Numbered from the stretch's first letter, positions 8,511-18,553 are shown. The stretch is 64,000 bases of DNA from Halomonas sp. M20 (GCF_020622265.1 NZ_JACNMQ010000008.1:62001-126000); one strand, 5' to 3'. Program-made: numbers and translations. The notes: a model not told the origin generated them from the sequence alone.

Positions 8511-9341
8511 ATGAGTGATGATAATAAGGAAGCGATGCAAAGACGCATCATCGAGGCGCTTGGCGTACAAGCATCGATTGACCCGCAGCAGGAAGTTCAG
8601 CGTCGTTGCGAGTTTCTGTGCGAACGCATGATCGCTACTGGCCAGCATGGCCTGGTGTTGGGAATAAGTGGTGGCGTCGATTCAACGGTAGCAGGGCGAC
8701 TAGCGCAAATGGCAGTCGAAAAGGCTCGCGAAAAGGGAGTGGATGCGCGCTTTTATGCGCAGCGTCTCCCTTATGGTGAGCAGCATGATGAAGATGAAGC
8801 ACAAGCTGCTATCGATTTCATCGTTCCGGACGAGATCCTGACGACGAACATCAAGCAGGCCACGGATGCCATGATCGATGATCTGGAAAAAGGTGGCCTC
8901 ACCTTCAAGGATGAGCATCATCGGGACTTTGTGCTTGGCAATATCAAGGCACGTCAGCGCATGATCGCCCAATACGCCGTGGCGGGAGCCGCTGGCGCGT
9001 TAGTCGTGGGTACCGATCAGGCCGCAGAAGGGGTGATGGGGTTTTTCACCAAATATGGCGACGGAGCCTGTGATCTGGCGCCGTTGACCGGCTTGACCAA
9101 GGAGCAGGTGCGTGAACTAGGACGTACCTTGAAAGCACCGTCGGATCTCATTGAGAAAGTGCCTACGGCGGATCTTGAATCTCTCAAGCCGCAACTTACC
9201 GACGAAGATGCCCTTGGAGTGAGCTACGAGAATATCGATCGTTTTTTACAAGGCCAAAGGGTGAACGAGGAGGCTTACCAGACCATAGTCGAGGCGTATC
9301 AGCGTACCGCGCATAAGAGAGAGCTTCCTGCCGCCCCCTAA
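8511..9341 (+). CDS. nadE: Ammonia-dependent NAD+ synthetase
   Basis: This enzyme converts nicotinate adenine dinucleotide to NAD+ using ATP and ammonia. The 276-residue length fits the single-domain ammonia-using type; no glutaminase domain is present. The ATP-pyrophosphatase loop GISGGVDSTVAG is near residue 44, and VVGTDQAAEGVMGFFTKYGD carries the conserved substrate-site region. The ATG at 8511 is chosen over an in-frame ATG at 8484 because GGAGG (8501-8505) sits 5 bases before it. A clear terminator follows. It probably shares a transcript with pncC. Confidence 0.93.
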   Translation: MSDDNKEAMQRRIIEALGVQASIDPQQEVQRRCEFLCERMIATGQHGLVLGISGGVDSTVAGRLAQMAVEKAREKGVDARFYAQRLPYGEQHDEDEAQAAIDFIVPDEILTTNIKQATDAMIDDLEKGGLTFKDEHHRDFVLGNIKARQRMIAQYAVAGAAGALVVGTDQAAEGVMGFFTKYGDGACDLAPLTGLTKEQVRELGRTLKAPSDLIEKVPTADLESLKPQLTDEDALGVSYENIDRFLQGQRVNEEAYQTIVEAYQRTAHKRELPAAP

Positions 9342-9360
9342 ACATGCTTGTTTTTTTGAG

Positions 9361-9385
9361 CGCCGGATACCTCTTCCGGCGTTTT
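9361..9385 (+). terminator. Rho-independent terminator of nadE
   Basis: Stem CGCCGGA/TCCGGCG with a 7-base loop is followed by TTTT, 20 bases after the nadE stop codon. Confidence 0.8.
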
Positions 9386-9429
9386 ATCAATCGTCTAATT
9401 GATCACCCAAGCCAAGGAGCCAGCTAACC

Positions 9430-10656
9430 ATGAAAGATATCAATATCATACTGGCCGTTGCCGGTGGTTTGGTATTGCTATTGGGTTTACTGTCGCGTCC
9501 AATCGATCGTTCCTGGTTATCGCCTCCCTTGATAGCCTTTTGTCTGGGGGTAGTGATCGGCCCTCATGCCCTGGGTCTGCTCGATCCCGATGTTTGGGGC
9601 AATAGCCACCATCTGCTCGAAGAGGCAGCCCGATTGACCCTCGGCATCAGCCTCATGGGAATCGCGCTTCGGTTGCCCGCTCGATTCCCCTTGGTGCATT
9701 GGCGTTCCCTATTGATCTTGCTGGGTATCGGTATGCCGATCATGTTTCTGATCAGTGCACTACTGACTCAGTGGACGCTTGGGGTCCCCTTGTTGATAGC
9801 ACTATCGATCGGCGCGAGCATTTGTCCGACGGACCCGGTCATTGCCTCGTCGATCGTGACTGGCGGTGTCGCCAATGACAATCTTCCCGCCGGATTCCGA
9901 CATTTGCTCTCGGTAGAATCTGGCGCAAACGATGGCCTGGCATATCCCTTTGTGTTTCTGCCTATTTTAATACTGACCACGCCCACAGACACGGCCTGGT
10001 TGGAGTGGTTCTTCCAGGTCTGGCTTTGGGAAGTGGGCGGTAGTGTAGTGATAGGTGCCGTAATGGGCTGGTGCTGCGGCGAACTGCTGAAATGGTCCGA
10101 GCACAAGGGGTTGTTCGATCAGCCTTCTTTTTTGGCGATCACCCTGGCACTGACACTGTTGGTACTCGGAGTCGGCAAACTGTTGGGAACGGATAGCATC
10201 CTGGCGGTATTCGCGGCAGGCATTGCCTACGATCAACGAGTGATCGGCAAGGAGCGTAGTGAAGAGGACAACGTTCAGGAGATGGCCAACCTGTTCTTTA
10301 CCATGCCGGTTTTTGCCTTGTTCGGTTTGATGGCTCCCTGGGGCGATTGGCTGACGCTGGGCTGGAGCGGTTTGTTGCTGGTGGTGCTCATACTGCTATT
10401 GCGGCGCTTGCCGGTCATCTTGATGCTGCACAGGTGGCTGCCGCCGGTACGGGAGCGCAATATTGCCTTGGTCATGGGCTGGTTTGGCCCCATTGGCATC
10501 TCGGCACTGTTCTATGGCGTGCTGGCATCGAGTCGTACCGGAGACGATTCGATATGGATCGTGGTTAGCCTGTGTGTATTTGCTTCAGTCGTTGCGCATG
10601 GGATAACCGCAGCACCCTTTGCCAGGCTATATGCGCGCAATCAGGATCGTTGTTGA
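9430..10656 (+). CDS. Cation/proton antiporter (CPA1, NhaP-like)
   Basis: A 408-residue polytopic inner-membrane protein with about a dozen hydrophobic segments and no cytoplasmic regulatory domain. The core signature SICPTDPVIASSIVTGG near residue 134 and LSVESGANDGLAYPFVFLPI near residue 160 match the paired TDP and ESGxND motifs that carry the ion-binding acidic residues in CPA1 exchangers. AAGGAG precedes the ATG. It is monocistronic by position. It probably expels Na+ or K+ in exchange for protons, useful in salt or alkaline conditions; ion choice cannot be read from sequence. Confidence 0.85.
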   Translation: MKDINIILAVAGGLVLLLGLLSRPIDRSWLSPPLIAFCLGVVIGPHALGLLDPDVWGNSHHLLEEAARLTLGISLMGIALRLPARFPLVHWRSLLILLGIGMPIMFLISALLTQWTLGVPLLIALSIGASICPTDPVIASSIVTGGVANDNLPAGFRHLLSVESGANDGLAYPFVFLPILILTTPTDTAWLEWFFQVWLWEVGGSVVIGAVMGWCCGELLKWSEHKGLFDQPSFLAITLALTLLVLGVGKLLGTDSILAVFAAGIAYDQRVIGKERSEEDNVQEMANLFFTMPVFALFGLMAPWGDWLTLGWSGLLLVVLILLLRRLPVILMLHRWLPPVRERNIALVMGWFGPIGISALFYGVLASSRTGDDSIWIVVSLCVFASVVAHGITAAPFARLYARNQDRC

Positions 10657-10720
10657 GGCTGCTTTCAAGCGTATGAGCATGAGTAGAAGGGACGTGCGGC
10701 AGCACCGTAATGAACTTAAC

Positions 10721-10746
10721 AAAAAAACGCCGGGCTGGGCCCGGCG
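10721..10746 (-). terminator. Rho-independent terminator of the chemoreceptor gene
   Basis: A perfect 8-bp stem CGCCGGGC/GCCCGGCG with loop TGG is followed on the minus strand by seven T residues, 20 bases after the chemoreceptor stop codon. Confidence 0.9.
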
Positions 10747-10766
10747 TGCTTGTCGCTGAACGATGC

Positions 10767-12485
10767 CTAGAACTCTTCCCACTCCAGTTCATCGGCTTTT
10801 GCTGCTGCGCGTTTCGCCGTTGGTTGCTTCTCGGCGGCAGATTTCTGCGTGAGGGTACCAGAAGATGGAATGGCTCGGGGTTCGTTAACCGTAGCCGGAG
10901 GCTGGCTTGTATTTGCCGTGCCATCGGGAAGACGGAAAATCGATACGGCGGTTTCGAGTTGCGCGGCCTGCTCCTCGAGAGAGGAGGCGGCCGCAGCGGC
11001 TTCCTCGACCAGCGAGGCGTTCTGCTGAGTCACTTCGTCCATCTGGGTAATGGCCTGGTTGACCTGTTCGATGCCGGAACTTTGTTCCTGAGACGCGCTG
11101 GAGATCTCGTCCATGATGTCGGTCACCCGACGCACGGATTCGACGATGTCCCGCATGGTGCCACCAGCGCTCTCAACCAGAGCCGATCCTTGATCGATCT
11201 GCGCAGCGGAGGTCTCGATCAGTGCCTTGATCTCCTTGGCGGCGTCCGCACTGCGGCTGGCAAGATTGCGCACCTCGGAAGCCACGACCGCAAAGCCACG
11301 GCCCTGCTCGCCGGCCCGGGCTGCTTCCACGGATGCATTCAGCGCCAGAATGTTGGTCTGGAAAGCGATGGAGTCGATGACGCTGATGATGTCGGTAACC
11401 TGTTTGGAACTGGCTGTAATACCTTGCATGGTGGTGATGACTTCACCGACAACCTCTCCACCACGGGTAGCGGTAGTGGAGGCCTCTTTGGCTAACGTGC
11501 TGCCCTGACGAGCATTGTCGGCGTTCTGCTTCACCGTGGTGGTCAACTCTTCCATGCTGGCAGCGGTTTCTTGAAGCGCCGCCGCCTGCTCCTCGGTTCG
11601 GGAAGAGAGATCGGTATTGCCGCTAGCGATTTCCCGCGAACCGATATGAATCGAACCGCTGCTGTTGCGAACCGTCGAGACGGTCTTGGTCAATCCGTTC
11701 TGCATGTTGCCCATGGCGGAAAACAACTGTCCGATCTCGTTGCGACCGTAATCCTGGATCTTGTGAGAGAGATCGCCTTGGGCGATGCGCTCGAAGTGCT
11801 GCACGGCTTCCTGAAGAGGCGTAATTACGGTGCGGATCATGCCCATGCGGACCAGCAGGACGATGGCGGCGGCTAGTAGCAAGACAACAAGCTCGGCGAT
11901 TTCGGCGGTATCGGTCTGATTCGCATAGTCCGCCATAAAGGCATTGCCACGTTTGTCGCTATAGTCCATTAGCCCCTGGCTGATTTGGCGAAACTCTTTT
12001 TTCATGGCCTCAACTTTCGGAGCCAGGGCACGAAACGCGCTGATATCGCCTTGCTTCAGGGCATCGTGTTGGCGGCCTAGACCCTCGTTGATGAGTTGGT
12101 CATAAGCCACCTTTATGTCAGCTTCGAATTGGCGGCCCTGCTCGGAGTCCTTGGGTGTATTCAGGTAACGGGTAAAAAACGTGTCGGCACGCTCGAATGC
12201 AACCAAAGATTCAGCAAGGGCTTTCCTGGTGGCCTCAGCCTTGCCACTGTCACTGTCATTAATGAATTGCTGCATGTACAACATCGCATCGGCAATATTG
12301 ATTCGGGTGCGATTGATCGGTTTGATCAGGTCCGCATTTAGACGATCAATATTAGTGATGGTGCGCTGACCCTGCTGATTGGTGACGTGGCCCATACCCG
12401 CCACGCCTAGGATCAACAAGGTGAATAGGCAAAGTACGACGGTCAGGCCGCCCTTAACGGAGAGGTTGTGTAAGAACTGTTTCAT
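10767..12485 (-). CDS. Methyl-accepting chemotaxis protein, Tar/Tsr-like, with C-terminal pentapeptide
   Basis: A transmembrane chemoreceptor of 572 residues: TM1 about 12-33, a periplasmic four-helix (TarH/4HB) ligand domain about 34-195, TM2 about 196-216, HAMP about 215-268, and a long cytoplasmic coiled coil. The highly conserved hairpin tip is [20 protein letters not shown] near residue 374. Methylation-helix sequences such as [20 protein letters not shown] are present. The protein ends in EWEEF (568-572), close to the NWETF tether that binds CheR/CheB in high-abundance receptors, after an Ala/Lys-rich linker. Ligand unknown. AAGGAAAA precedes the ATG. Confidence 0.92.
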   Translation of the reverse strand: MKQFLHNLSVKGGLTVVLCLFTLLILGVAGMGHVTNQQGQRTITNIDRLNADLIKPINRTRINIADAMLYMQQFINDSDSGKAEATRKALAESLVAFERADTFFTRYLNTPKDSEQGRQFEADIKVAYDQLINEGLGRQHDALKQGDISAFRALAPKVEAMKKEFRQISQGLMDYSDKRGNAFMADYANQTDTAEIAELVVLLLAAAIVLLVRMGMIRTVITPLQEAVQHFERIAQGDLSHKIQDYGRNEIGQLFSAMGNMQNGLTKTVSTVRNSSGSIHIGSREIASGNTDLSSRTEEQAAALQETAASMEELTTTVKQNADNARQGSTLAKEASTTATRGGEVVGEVITTMQGITASSKQVTDIISVIDSIAFQTNILALNASVEAARAGEQGRGFAVVASEVRNLASRSADAAKEIKALIETSAAQIDQGSALVESAGGTMRDIVESVRRVTDIMDEISSASQEQSSGIEQVNQAITQMDEVTQQNASLVEEAAAAASSLEEQAAQLETAVSIFRLPDGTANTSQPPATVNEPRAIPSSGTLTQKSAAEKQPTAKRAAAKADELEWEEF

Positions 12486-12813
12486 ACGTTTTTCCTTGCA
12501 AGTCTAGCCTGTCGTTCATTCGAAATAAGCGAATCAGCTACAAGAGATCCTAAATAGCGATTGCTACATCGTTTATGGGGAATAAATTTCTTAGAGTTTT
12601 GGAAGCGAGTTCGAGCATCACGCTCATCTTGAGCTCATCGATAGAATCGGATAGGTCGCAATTTTCTTTAATAATAAAGTGATTTTTAGTATTTTTTTGA
12701 TGTTTGTTGTTAATTGCAAAACAGGCGATTATAGGTTGACGAGCCTTCGCAGGCTCATTTGATTCCTGAGTTATTGGCAATGTGCGACGAGGGACACCTT
12801 GAGGGGTTGAGGT
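12486..12813. other. Intergenic region between chemoreceptor and recQ
   Basis: This 328-base spacer lies upstream of the chemoreceptor and downstream of recQ. The central part (about 12655-12725) is strongly AT-rich. A hairpin GAGCCT-TCGC-AGGCTC at 12741-12756 may terminate recQ transcription, although it lacks a good T-run. An open frame on the minus strand (12550-12780) lacks recognisable sequence and ribosome site, so I do not call a gene. Confidence 0.5.
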
Positions 12814-14796
12814 TTAGGTCGACTTGACGTCTACCCAGCGCAGCACCTCGGAATAGGGATAGGCTTCGAGCTGCGCAAAACCGGCAAGGCTCCGCGCTTT
12901 CATCGGAGTGAAGATCGGCATGCTCAGGCCGCATAGGAAATGCGTCAAACGCTCAGGACCGGGTGGCTGGCCTTCACATAGCGCCTGATGGCGCTGGATG
13001 AATTCGCCGCACAGGACGGTGAAGCTCTTGTCTTCCAGAGCAGGCAACGGCGGGGGAGTGGGAAGTATTGCCACCTGTCCTAGACACACGGAGCAGTGAC
13101 CGCACACTCTTGGTGCCTGTTCGTCACCGAAATAAGCGGCCAAACGATGGCTCAAGCAGGTATCATTCTCGAATAGCGCGAGCATGGCGTGAATGCGCTG
13201 GATCTCGTTGCGCTCCTGATCCGTGAAGTAGGCGTGCAGGTCGGCACTCAGCGTTGCCATATCCCTATGGTCGGCGCGTATCTCATACACGTCCGTCATC
13301 TGCTTGCTTTCAAGCGCAATCCAGCCCTTGTCCTGAAAATAGTCCAGCGCGGTAATGACGCGCTCGCGCCGGGTATCGATATTCTGTTCGATGCCATGCC
13401 GATAGAGCGCCTCGAAATCCAGAGTGCACCAGGTCTTGGCCCTAGGAGCGCAATGCTGGATCGCCTCGACGAACCGGGAACGCTCGCCTTCAAAATGGGA
13501 TGCCAGCGTCTCGGGTTCGATCAGATACTTGAATCGATAGTCCGCGTAATAGGCGTAGCGGGGCGCAATGAGATTGCGCATCTCAAGCTGCACCAGCAGC
13601 GTCTTGAGGGGAAGCGGGCGAATGTTGCTCTGCCGGGATAGGGTGTTGAGCATCAGCTCCCATTGATTTTCGCCACGACGGGTGACCGCGGCGATCTCTT
13701 CGAGCACTGTGGTAATGCCTGAAGGCTCCGGGGTATCGCCATAGACGAAGTTTTCCAGCACATTGAGACTGTCCCGGTTGGCCAGTACCAGACACTCCGA
13801 TGGGTCACCGTCCCGCCCGGCGCGGCCGATTTCCTGACTGTAGTTTTCGATGGATTTGGGCAGATCGAAATGCACCACGTTGCGAATGTTGCTCTTGTCG
13901 ATACCCATGCCGAAGGCAATGGTTGCAACGATGCAGGGAATCTCGCCAGCCATGAAGCGCTGCTGAAGATGGTCGCGCTGTTCATGGGGCAAGCCTGCGT
14001 GGTAGGCCTGAGCGACAAGGCCTTGCCGTTGCAGATACGCTGCGACCTGCTGCGCGGTTTTCTGCAGGGTGACGTAGACGATGCTGGGCTGCGGCGTATC
14101 GTTTTTAAGCCGGGGTAATAGCCATTTGGCCAGGTGTGTGAGCTTGTCACTGCTTGCCACCGGTTCGACCAGCAGATTGAGGTTAGGTCGGTAGAAACCG
14201 GTGGTAACCACATGCTCCGGGGCAATGTCGAAGCGCCTTCGCATATCCGCAATGACGTTGGGTGTGGCAGTGGCGGTCAGCAGCAGCGCTTGAGGAATAC
14301 CGAACTGTCGCTGGTAATCCGGCAGCTTGAGATAGTCCGGGCGAAAGTTGTGGCCCCATTCGGAAATGCAATGGGCTTCGTCGACCACCAACAGCGAGAT
14401 CGGCACCTGGGCAATGAAGCGTCGAAAACGCTCGTTCTTCAAACGCTCCACGGAGATCATCAGGATCTTGATCTCGCCGCCTTTGATACCGTTCATTACG
14501 GCGCTGGCCTCATCCCGCGTCTGGGCAGAATCGATGCTGGCGGCAGGAATTCCATGGCGTTGCAGAAAGGCCAACTGATCCTGCATCAAGGCAAGCAAGG
14601 GCGAGACCACCAGGGTCAAATTCGCAAGATGCTGTGCCGGCAGCTGGTAGCATAGCGACTTGCCGGAGCCGGTGGGAAAGATGGCCGCGGCGGATTGGCC
14701 GGCCACCACGGCGGAAATCACCGCTTCCTGCCCTGGGCGAAAGTCGCCGTAACCGAAGGTCTGCTGCAGGGTCTTGTGAATGGCCTGATCGATCAT
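12814..14796 (-). CDS. recQ: RecQ-family ATP-dependent DNA helicase
   Basis: A 3'-5' DNA helicase for recombination and fork repair. Domains from the chosen start: helicase core with GYGDFRPGQEAV (Q-like motif), Walker A FPTGSGKSLCYQLPA and DEAH box VVDEAHCISEWGHNFRPDY; a second RecA domain with IVATIAFGMGIDKSNIR and QEIGRAGRDGDPS; then the RecQ zinc site with Cys in CLSHRL and CGHCSVC. The region after the zinc site is about 85 residues and does not look like a typical HRDC domain, so nucleic-acid binding may differ from E. coli RecQ. I choose the Met ending at 14796 because homology begins right after it; a longer frame from 14892 seems to be leader. Divergent from cysQ. Confidence 0.87.
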   Translation of the reverse strand: MIDQAIHKTLQQTFGYGDFRPGQEAVISAVVAGQSAAAIFPTGSGKSLCYQLPAQHLANLTLVVSPLLALMQDQLAFLQRHGIPAASIDSAQTRDEASAVMNGIKGGEIKILMISVERLKNERFRRFIAQVPISLLVVDEAHCISEWGHNFRPDYLKLPDYQRQFGIPQALLLTATATPNVIADMRRRFDIAPEHVVTTGFYRPNLNLLVEPVASSDKLTHLAKWLLPRLKNDTPQPSIVYVTLQKTAQQVAAYLQRQGLVAQAYHAGLPHEQRDHLQQRFMAGEIPCIVATIAFGMGIDKSNIRNVVHFDLPKSIENYSQEIGRAGRDGDPSECLVLANRDSLNVLENFVYGDTPEPSGITTVLEEIAAVTRRGENQWELMLNTLSRQSNIRPLPLKTLLVQLEMRNLIAPRYAYYADYRFKYLIEPETLASHFEGERSRFVEAIQHCAPRAKTWCTLDFEALYRHGIEQNIDTRRERVITALDYFQDKGWIALESKQMTDVYEIRADHRDMATLSADLHAYFTDQERNEIQRIHAMLALFENDTCLSHRLAAYFGDEQAPRVCGHCSVCLGQVAILPTPPPLPALEDKSFTVLCGEFIQRHQALCEGQPPGPERLTHFLCGLSMPIFTPMKARSLAGFAQLEAYPYSEVLRWVDVKST

Positions 14797-14952
14797 GTTC
14801 GGGATAATCTCGCTGACGCTTGCTTGATAAGAGCGCAACAACCATAGCACGCCCGAGATAGTGCGGCGCGGGTCGCGTAGACTGGGCCACATGGCAAAAT
14901 GACAAGCCCGGGTGACGGCTCAGGCAACCGATTCAGATAACAGGATGAAACG

Positions 14953-15780
14953 ATGCAAACCCTCGATGAACAGCAACGCCAGCGACTGCTACACGGTGTC
15001 GATGAAATCGGCCATCAGGTAATGGACGTTTATCGTCGGGATTTCGACGTCGAAACCAAGGCGGACAACAGCCCCTTGACCGAAGCCGATCTGCTCGCCA
15101 ATCGGCTGTTGACTGCACTATTGCAGGAGGTGCTGCCTGATACCCCGGTGCTGTCCGAAGAAGCGAAGCAGGCAAGCTATGACGTTCGCCGCCACTGGAC
15201 TCGCTACTGGTTGATCGATCCCATCGATGGCACCAAGGAGTTCGTCAAGCGCAGCGATGAATTCACCATCAACGTGGCACTTATCGAAAATGGCGTGCCG
15301 GTCTTTGGCATCGTGCAGGCGCCGGCGTTGCAGCAGACCTGGTGGGGGCAGTCCGGGGTAGGGGCGTTCAAGCGCTCCGGTGGCGAAAGCCATGATATTC
15401 AAGCCAGGGTGCTACCCAGCCCTGAACAGACGCGATGGAAGATCGTTGGCAGCCGCTCCCATGGCGCTGCCGCCTTCGAGGCATTCTGCCGTGAGTTGCC
15501 GAGCCACGAGCGGGTCAGCATGGGCAGTTCCTTGAAGCTGTGTCTGGTCGCCGAGGGTGTGGCGGATCTCTATCCGCGTCTGGCGCCCACCTGCGAGTGG
15601 GATACTGCCGCCGCCCACGGCGTGGTGCTGGCAGCAGGCGGCGATGTGCTGGATGCCAGGACGTTGGAACCCTTGCGCTATAACCGTAAAGAGAGCCTGA
15701 AAAATCCCTTTTTCATTGTCTGTAAGGGGTCGGACGAGCGCTGGGTGAAAGCGCTCAAGAACGCGGTATCCCTGATATGA
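14953..15780 (+). CDS. cysQ: 3'(2'),5'-bisphosphate nucleotidase CysQ
   Basis: CysQ removes the 3' phosphate of PAP (and PAPS), the by-product of sulfotransferases and of PAPS reductase, preventing its toxic build-up. The 275-residue protein has the Mg2+ site of the inositol-monophosphatase superfamily: PVLSEEA (Glu ligand) and LIDPIDGTKEFVKRSDEFT, with the C-terminal segment CEWDTAAAHGVVLAAGG. AGGATG lies before the ATG. Its position 6-10 kb from a SulP transporter and a PAPS-type sulfotransferase is suggestive, though not one operon. Confidence 0.9.
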   Translation: MQTLDEQQRQRLLHGVDEIGHQVMDVYRRDFDVETKADNSPLTEADLLANRLLTALLQEVLPDTPVLSEEAKQASYDVRRHWTRYWLIDPIDGTKEFVKRSDEFTINVALIENGVPVFGIVQAPALQQTWWGQSGVGAFKRSGGESHDIQARVLPSPEQTRWKIVGSRSHGAAAFEAFCRELPSHERVSMGSSLKLCLVAEGVADLYPRLAPTCEWDTAAAHGVVLAAGGDVLDARTLEPLRYNRKESLKNPFFIVCKGSDERWVKALKNAVSLI

Positions 15781-15987
15781 ATATAGCGACGAGTGCTTTA
15801 CACGCCTGTTTCGTAACTAGAGTTTGTGAGCGATAACGCAGATCTTTGTATCATTAGGTAATGAATCTGCGCACTCATGCAGTCACGGGGACAAACTACA
15901 GGATACAAGAGCCGTATTTTGATGGATTGAAGAGGCTTGTAACGGCGCACACTGTTGGGTTCAAGCAAACCGTTTATCGAGCCGCCA

Positions 15988-16392
15988 ATGTTCGCCAAAA
16001 CCCCCGTGGCGTATTCCCTGCGATATTATGAAAAGACGCTGCTCAGCGCCAACCGCTTTCTGGGTCTACCCAACCCGGTTTGGGGGGCGATCATTACATT
16101 CATGATCACCCTCACAGGCTGGTTCGCCAGCGGGGTCGAGTTGTCGCGCTTCATTTCCGAGTACGCGGGGCATCTGGCAGTTCTGGCGCTTGTCATCTGG
16201 GGCGTACTGAAGTGCATCACCCCGAGCCGACGCCAGCTGAAGCTCGCGGCTCGGTCGGAGCACCAGGCGGAGGTCTTGAGGGTCGCCGAGCTTTATGGCA
16301 TCGATCCTACCAGCGTGCGCTTCGTCGATAGCGAGGAAGAGCGCCGCATGATCGAAAGCGGAGCGATGCCGTTTACCACTAAACTGCCTTGA
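15988..16392 (+). CDS. Small membrane protein of unknown function
   Basis: About 134 residues. Two hydrophobic segments (near residues 31-48, AIITFMITLTGWFASG, and 60-77, AGHLAVLALVIWGVLKCI) precede a basic, then acidic cytoplasmic-looking tail with HQAEVLRVAELYGIDPTSVR. I start at the ATG at 15988; a TTG at 15955 would add 11 residues. No strong ribosome site is visible for either. It is convergent with phoX, 14 bases apart. I recognise no family. Confidence 0.5.
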   Translation: MFAKTPVAYSLRYYEKTLLSANRFLGLPNPVWGAIITFMITLTGWFASGVELSRFISEYAGHLAVLALVIWGVLKCITPSRRQLKLAARSEHQAEVLRVAELYGIDPTSVRFVDSEEERRMIESGAMPFTTKLP

Positions 16393-16406
16393 GAATTATC
16401 CGGCGT

Positions 16407-18449
16407 TCACACGCCAATCTCGCCGTTGTCTTCTCGCTGGATCACTATCGTCGATGAGCGTGGCCGCACGTTGCTTCCCCCCGGTGCTGCCTGAGTGGCG
16501 TCAGTGTCATAGGGCCAGTTGCCCGGATGCTGTACGTTGATGAATAACGAGGTGTGATCCGGCGTCATGGCGAAGCCGGTGATCTCGCAGTCGTTGGGCC
16601 CTACCAGAAAACGCTTGAGCAGTTCTTGGCTGCGCTCGTCGATCGTCGTCGCGTAGCCCTCACGACTGGTTACCTGGGAAGGAATGACCGCGAGCATCTG
16701 GTCGTTGGTGTAGTCGGCGACGGCGTTATCGCTGTTGTCGGTCTGAATCCAGAGGATGCCGCGAGGATCGAACATCAGACCGTCCGGACTTGCGAACTGA
16801 TTGTCTTGGGTGAGTGCCGAGCGGTTGATGGTGTCCGGTGCCTTGGCGCTGGCGCCGAATACGAAGATCGTCCAGCGGAAACTGTTGTCGCCAGTCTCGC
16901 GCCAGCGAATGATCTGACCGTTTTCGTTGCGTGGGCGCGGGTTGGGGGCGCTGAGCTGATCGATCTCGCGTTTGTCGTTATTGGTCAGTGTCATATAGAC
17001 GTCGCCGCTGGCGGGATCCACGTTGCCCCATTCCGGCCGGTCCATAGGCGTGGCGCCCACTAGATCGGCGGCCCGGGCGGTGTTGAGGATGATCTCCGGC
17101 AGTTCGCCCAATTCCTTGCCCAGGGTGCTGTAATTCTGCTGGGTGGGCGCCTCGGGGGTCAGGGGTAGCCACTGGCCGCTGCCGTCGTCGTTGAAGCAGG
17201 CGACATACAATGTGCCCTTGTCCATGTACTTGGCGCCGGTGGCCAGTCGATCTTTCGGATTGGCATCGGCAGGGTCCCAGTTGGCCTTGGAAACGAATTT
17301 ATAGATGTACTCGAAGCGTGCGTCATGGCCGGAGTAGAACACCACCGGCTTGCCCGGTTCGAGCTTGCCTGGCCAGCAGCCTTCGTGGCGGAAGCGACCC
17401 AGGGCGGTGCGCTTGACGGCGCGGCGCTTCACATCGAAAGGATCGATCTCGACGATGTAGCCGAAGGTGCTGGCCTCGTTGCGATAGTCCTGAGTAGCGT
17501 CATCGCCACGCGGAGTCAGATCGAAGCGGGCGAATTCGCTCTCTCGCTCGCTGGCGTCTTGGGCGGCGGTTTCCCAGCCATAACGGGACTCCTCCGTGGG
17601 CATCCCCAGGCGCTGCTGATCCGCCGGCAGTGTCTCGGCACGATTGATGAAAATATCGGGCCAGTTCTCTTCGCAGGTTAGATAAGTACCCCAGGGCGTG
17701 TAGCCGTTGCCGCAGTTATTGTTCGTCCCCCGGGCCTGGGTACCATCCTTTGAAAAGGCAGTCTTGACGTGGTCGGTGCCGGCCATGGGGCCGGCGAGAT
17801 CCATGACCGTCGCGCTGGTATAACGGCGGTTGAGCGGGTCGTCGCTGAGGACGTGCCACTGGCCGTTCTCCTTGACAATGCGCACCGCGCTGATGCCATG
17901 GGCGTTGATTTCCTTGCGTACCTCGTCCGCCGGACGCTTGCCCATCTCGTTACGGGTAGCCCCGTTGGGGTGCAAGGCGTCCTGATCGATGTATTCGTTA
18001 TTGACCAGAAGCAGCCCGTCGTCGGAGCGCCCGTCGATGGCGAAGAAGTGCATGCCGTCGTGGTGCATGCCCACGGCATTGGCCTGGTCCTGTGCACTGT
18101 TACTACCGTCACTCTTCCAGGCGCTGGCTTGCCTATTCAAGGGCGTACCCCAGGGCGCGAGTATCGTCGCGGTATAGCCCTTGGGGACGACCACCGCGTC
18201 GGTCTTCGAGCCTGGTACAGGCTCGAAACGTAATTTGATGTTGCGCGCTGCGGCAGACGGGGAGGGTCGTGTCGGGTCGTTGACTGGGGAATCCGCCTGG
18301 ACCAACCCCAGGTTGCCGAACAGAGTCGAGGCGGCCAGGGCCAGGCCGCCTCGCATGACATGGCGCCGCGACCAATTGCGTTCGAGGATGGAAGAAAATG
18401 GCTCGTTGTCACTCGAGTTGTAGCTGGGTTCGTTGTCGAATTCGCTCAT
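16407..18449 (-). CDS. PhoX-family (DUF839) Tat-exported phosphatase
   Basis: A 680-residue secreted protein of the PhoX family, Ca2+/Fe-dependent alkaline phosphatases that free phosphate from phosphoesters in the periplasm. The Tat signal is at residues 27-50 (SRRHVMRGG, then a hydrophobic run ending near LVQADS). Family segments include GNGYTPWGTYLTCEENWPD, AVKRTALGRFRHEGCW, VVFYSGHDARFEYIYKFVS and, near the C-terminus, ASPDGLMFDPRGILWIQTDN. AAGGAG stands before the ATG. Together with phnCD in this window it suggests phosphate-scavenging ability, though no PHO box was found upstream. Some DUF839 proteins may not be phosphatases. Confidence 0.85.
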   Translation of the reverse strand: MSEFDNEPSYNSSDNEPFSSILERNWSRRHVMRGGLALAASTLFGNLGLVQADSPVNDPTRPSPSAAARNIKLRFEPVPGSKTDAVVVPKGYTATILAPWGTPLNRQASAWKSDGSNSAQDQANAVGMHHDGMHFFAIDGRSDDGLLLVNNEYIDQDALHPNGATRNEMGKRPADEVRKEINAHGISAVRIVKENGQWHVLSDDPLNRRYTSATVMDLAGPMAGTDHVKTAFSKDGTQARGTNNNCGNGYTPWGTYLTCEENWPDIFINRAETLPADQQRLGMPTEESRYGWETAAQDASERESEFARFDLTPRGDDATQDYRNEASTFGYIVEIDPFDVKRRAVKRTALGRFRHEGCWPGKLEPGKPVVFYSGHDARFEYIYKFVSKANWDPADANPKDRLATGAKYMDKGTLYVACFNDDGSGQWLPLTPEAPTQQNYSTLGKELGELPEIILNTARAADLVGATPMDRPEWGNVDPASGDVYMTLTNNDKREIDQLSAPNPRPRNENGQIIRWRETGDNSFRWTIFVFGASAKAPDTINRSALTQDNQFASPDGLMFDPRGILWIQTDNSDNAVADYTNDQMLAVIPSQVTSREGYATTIDERSQELLKRFLVGPNDCEITGFAMTPDHTSLFINVQHPGNWPYDTDATQAAPGGSNVRPRSSTIVIQREDNGEIGV

Positions 18450-18553
18450 GTCCTCTCCTTGAGGTGTGATTTTACAGGCTTTTCGAGCCGATCAGACCAT
18501 GACCTTAGAGAGCGAGAATGACGATATGGAGACGTCGACATGACAAGTTGATG

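Noticed and set aside
12550-12780. 76-codon open frame on the minus strand between the chemoreceptor and recQ
   Set aside because: AT-rich, no recognisable protein, no good ribosome site.
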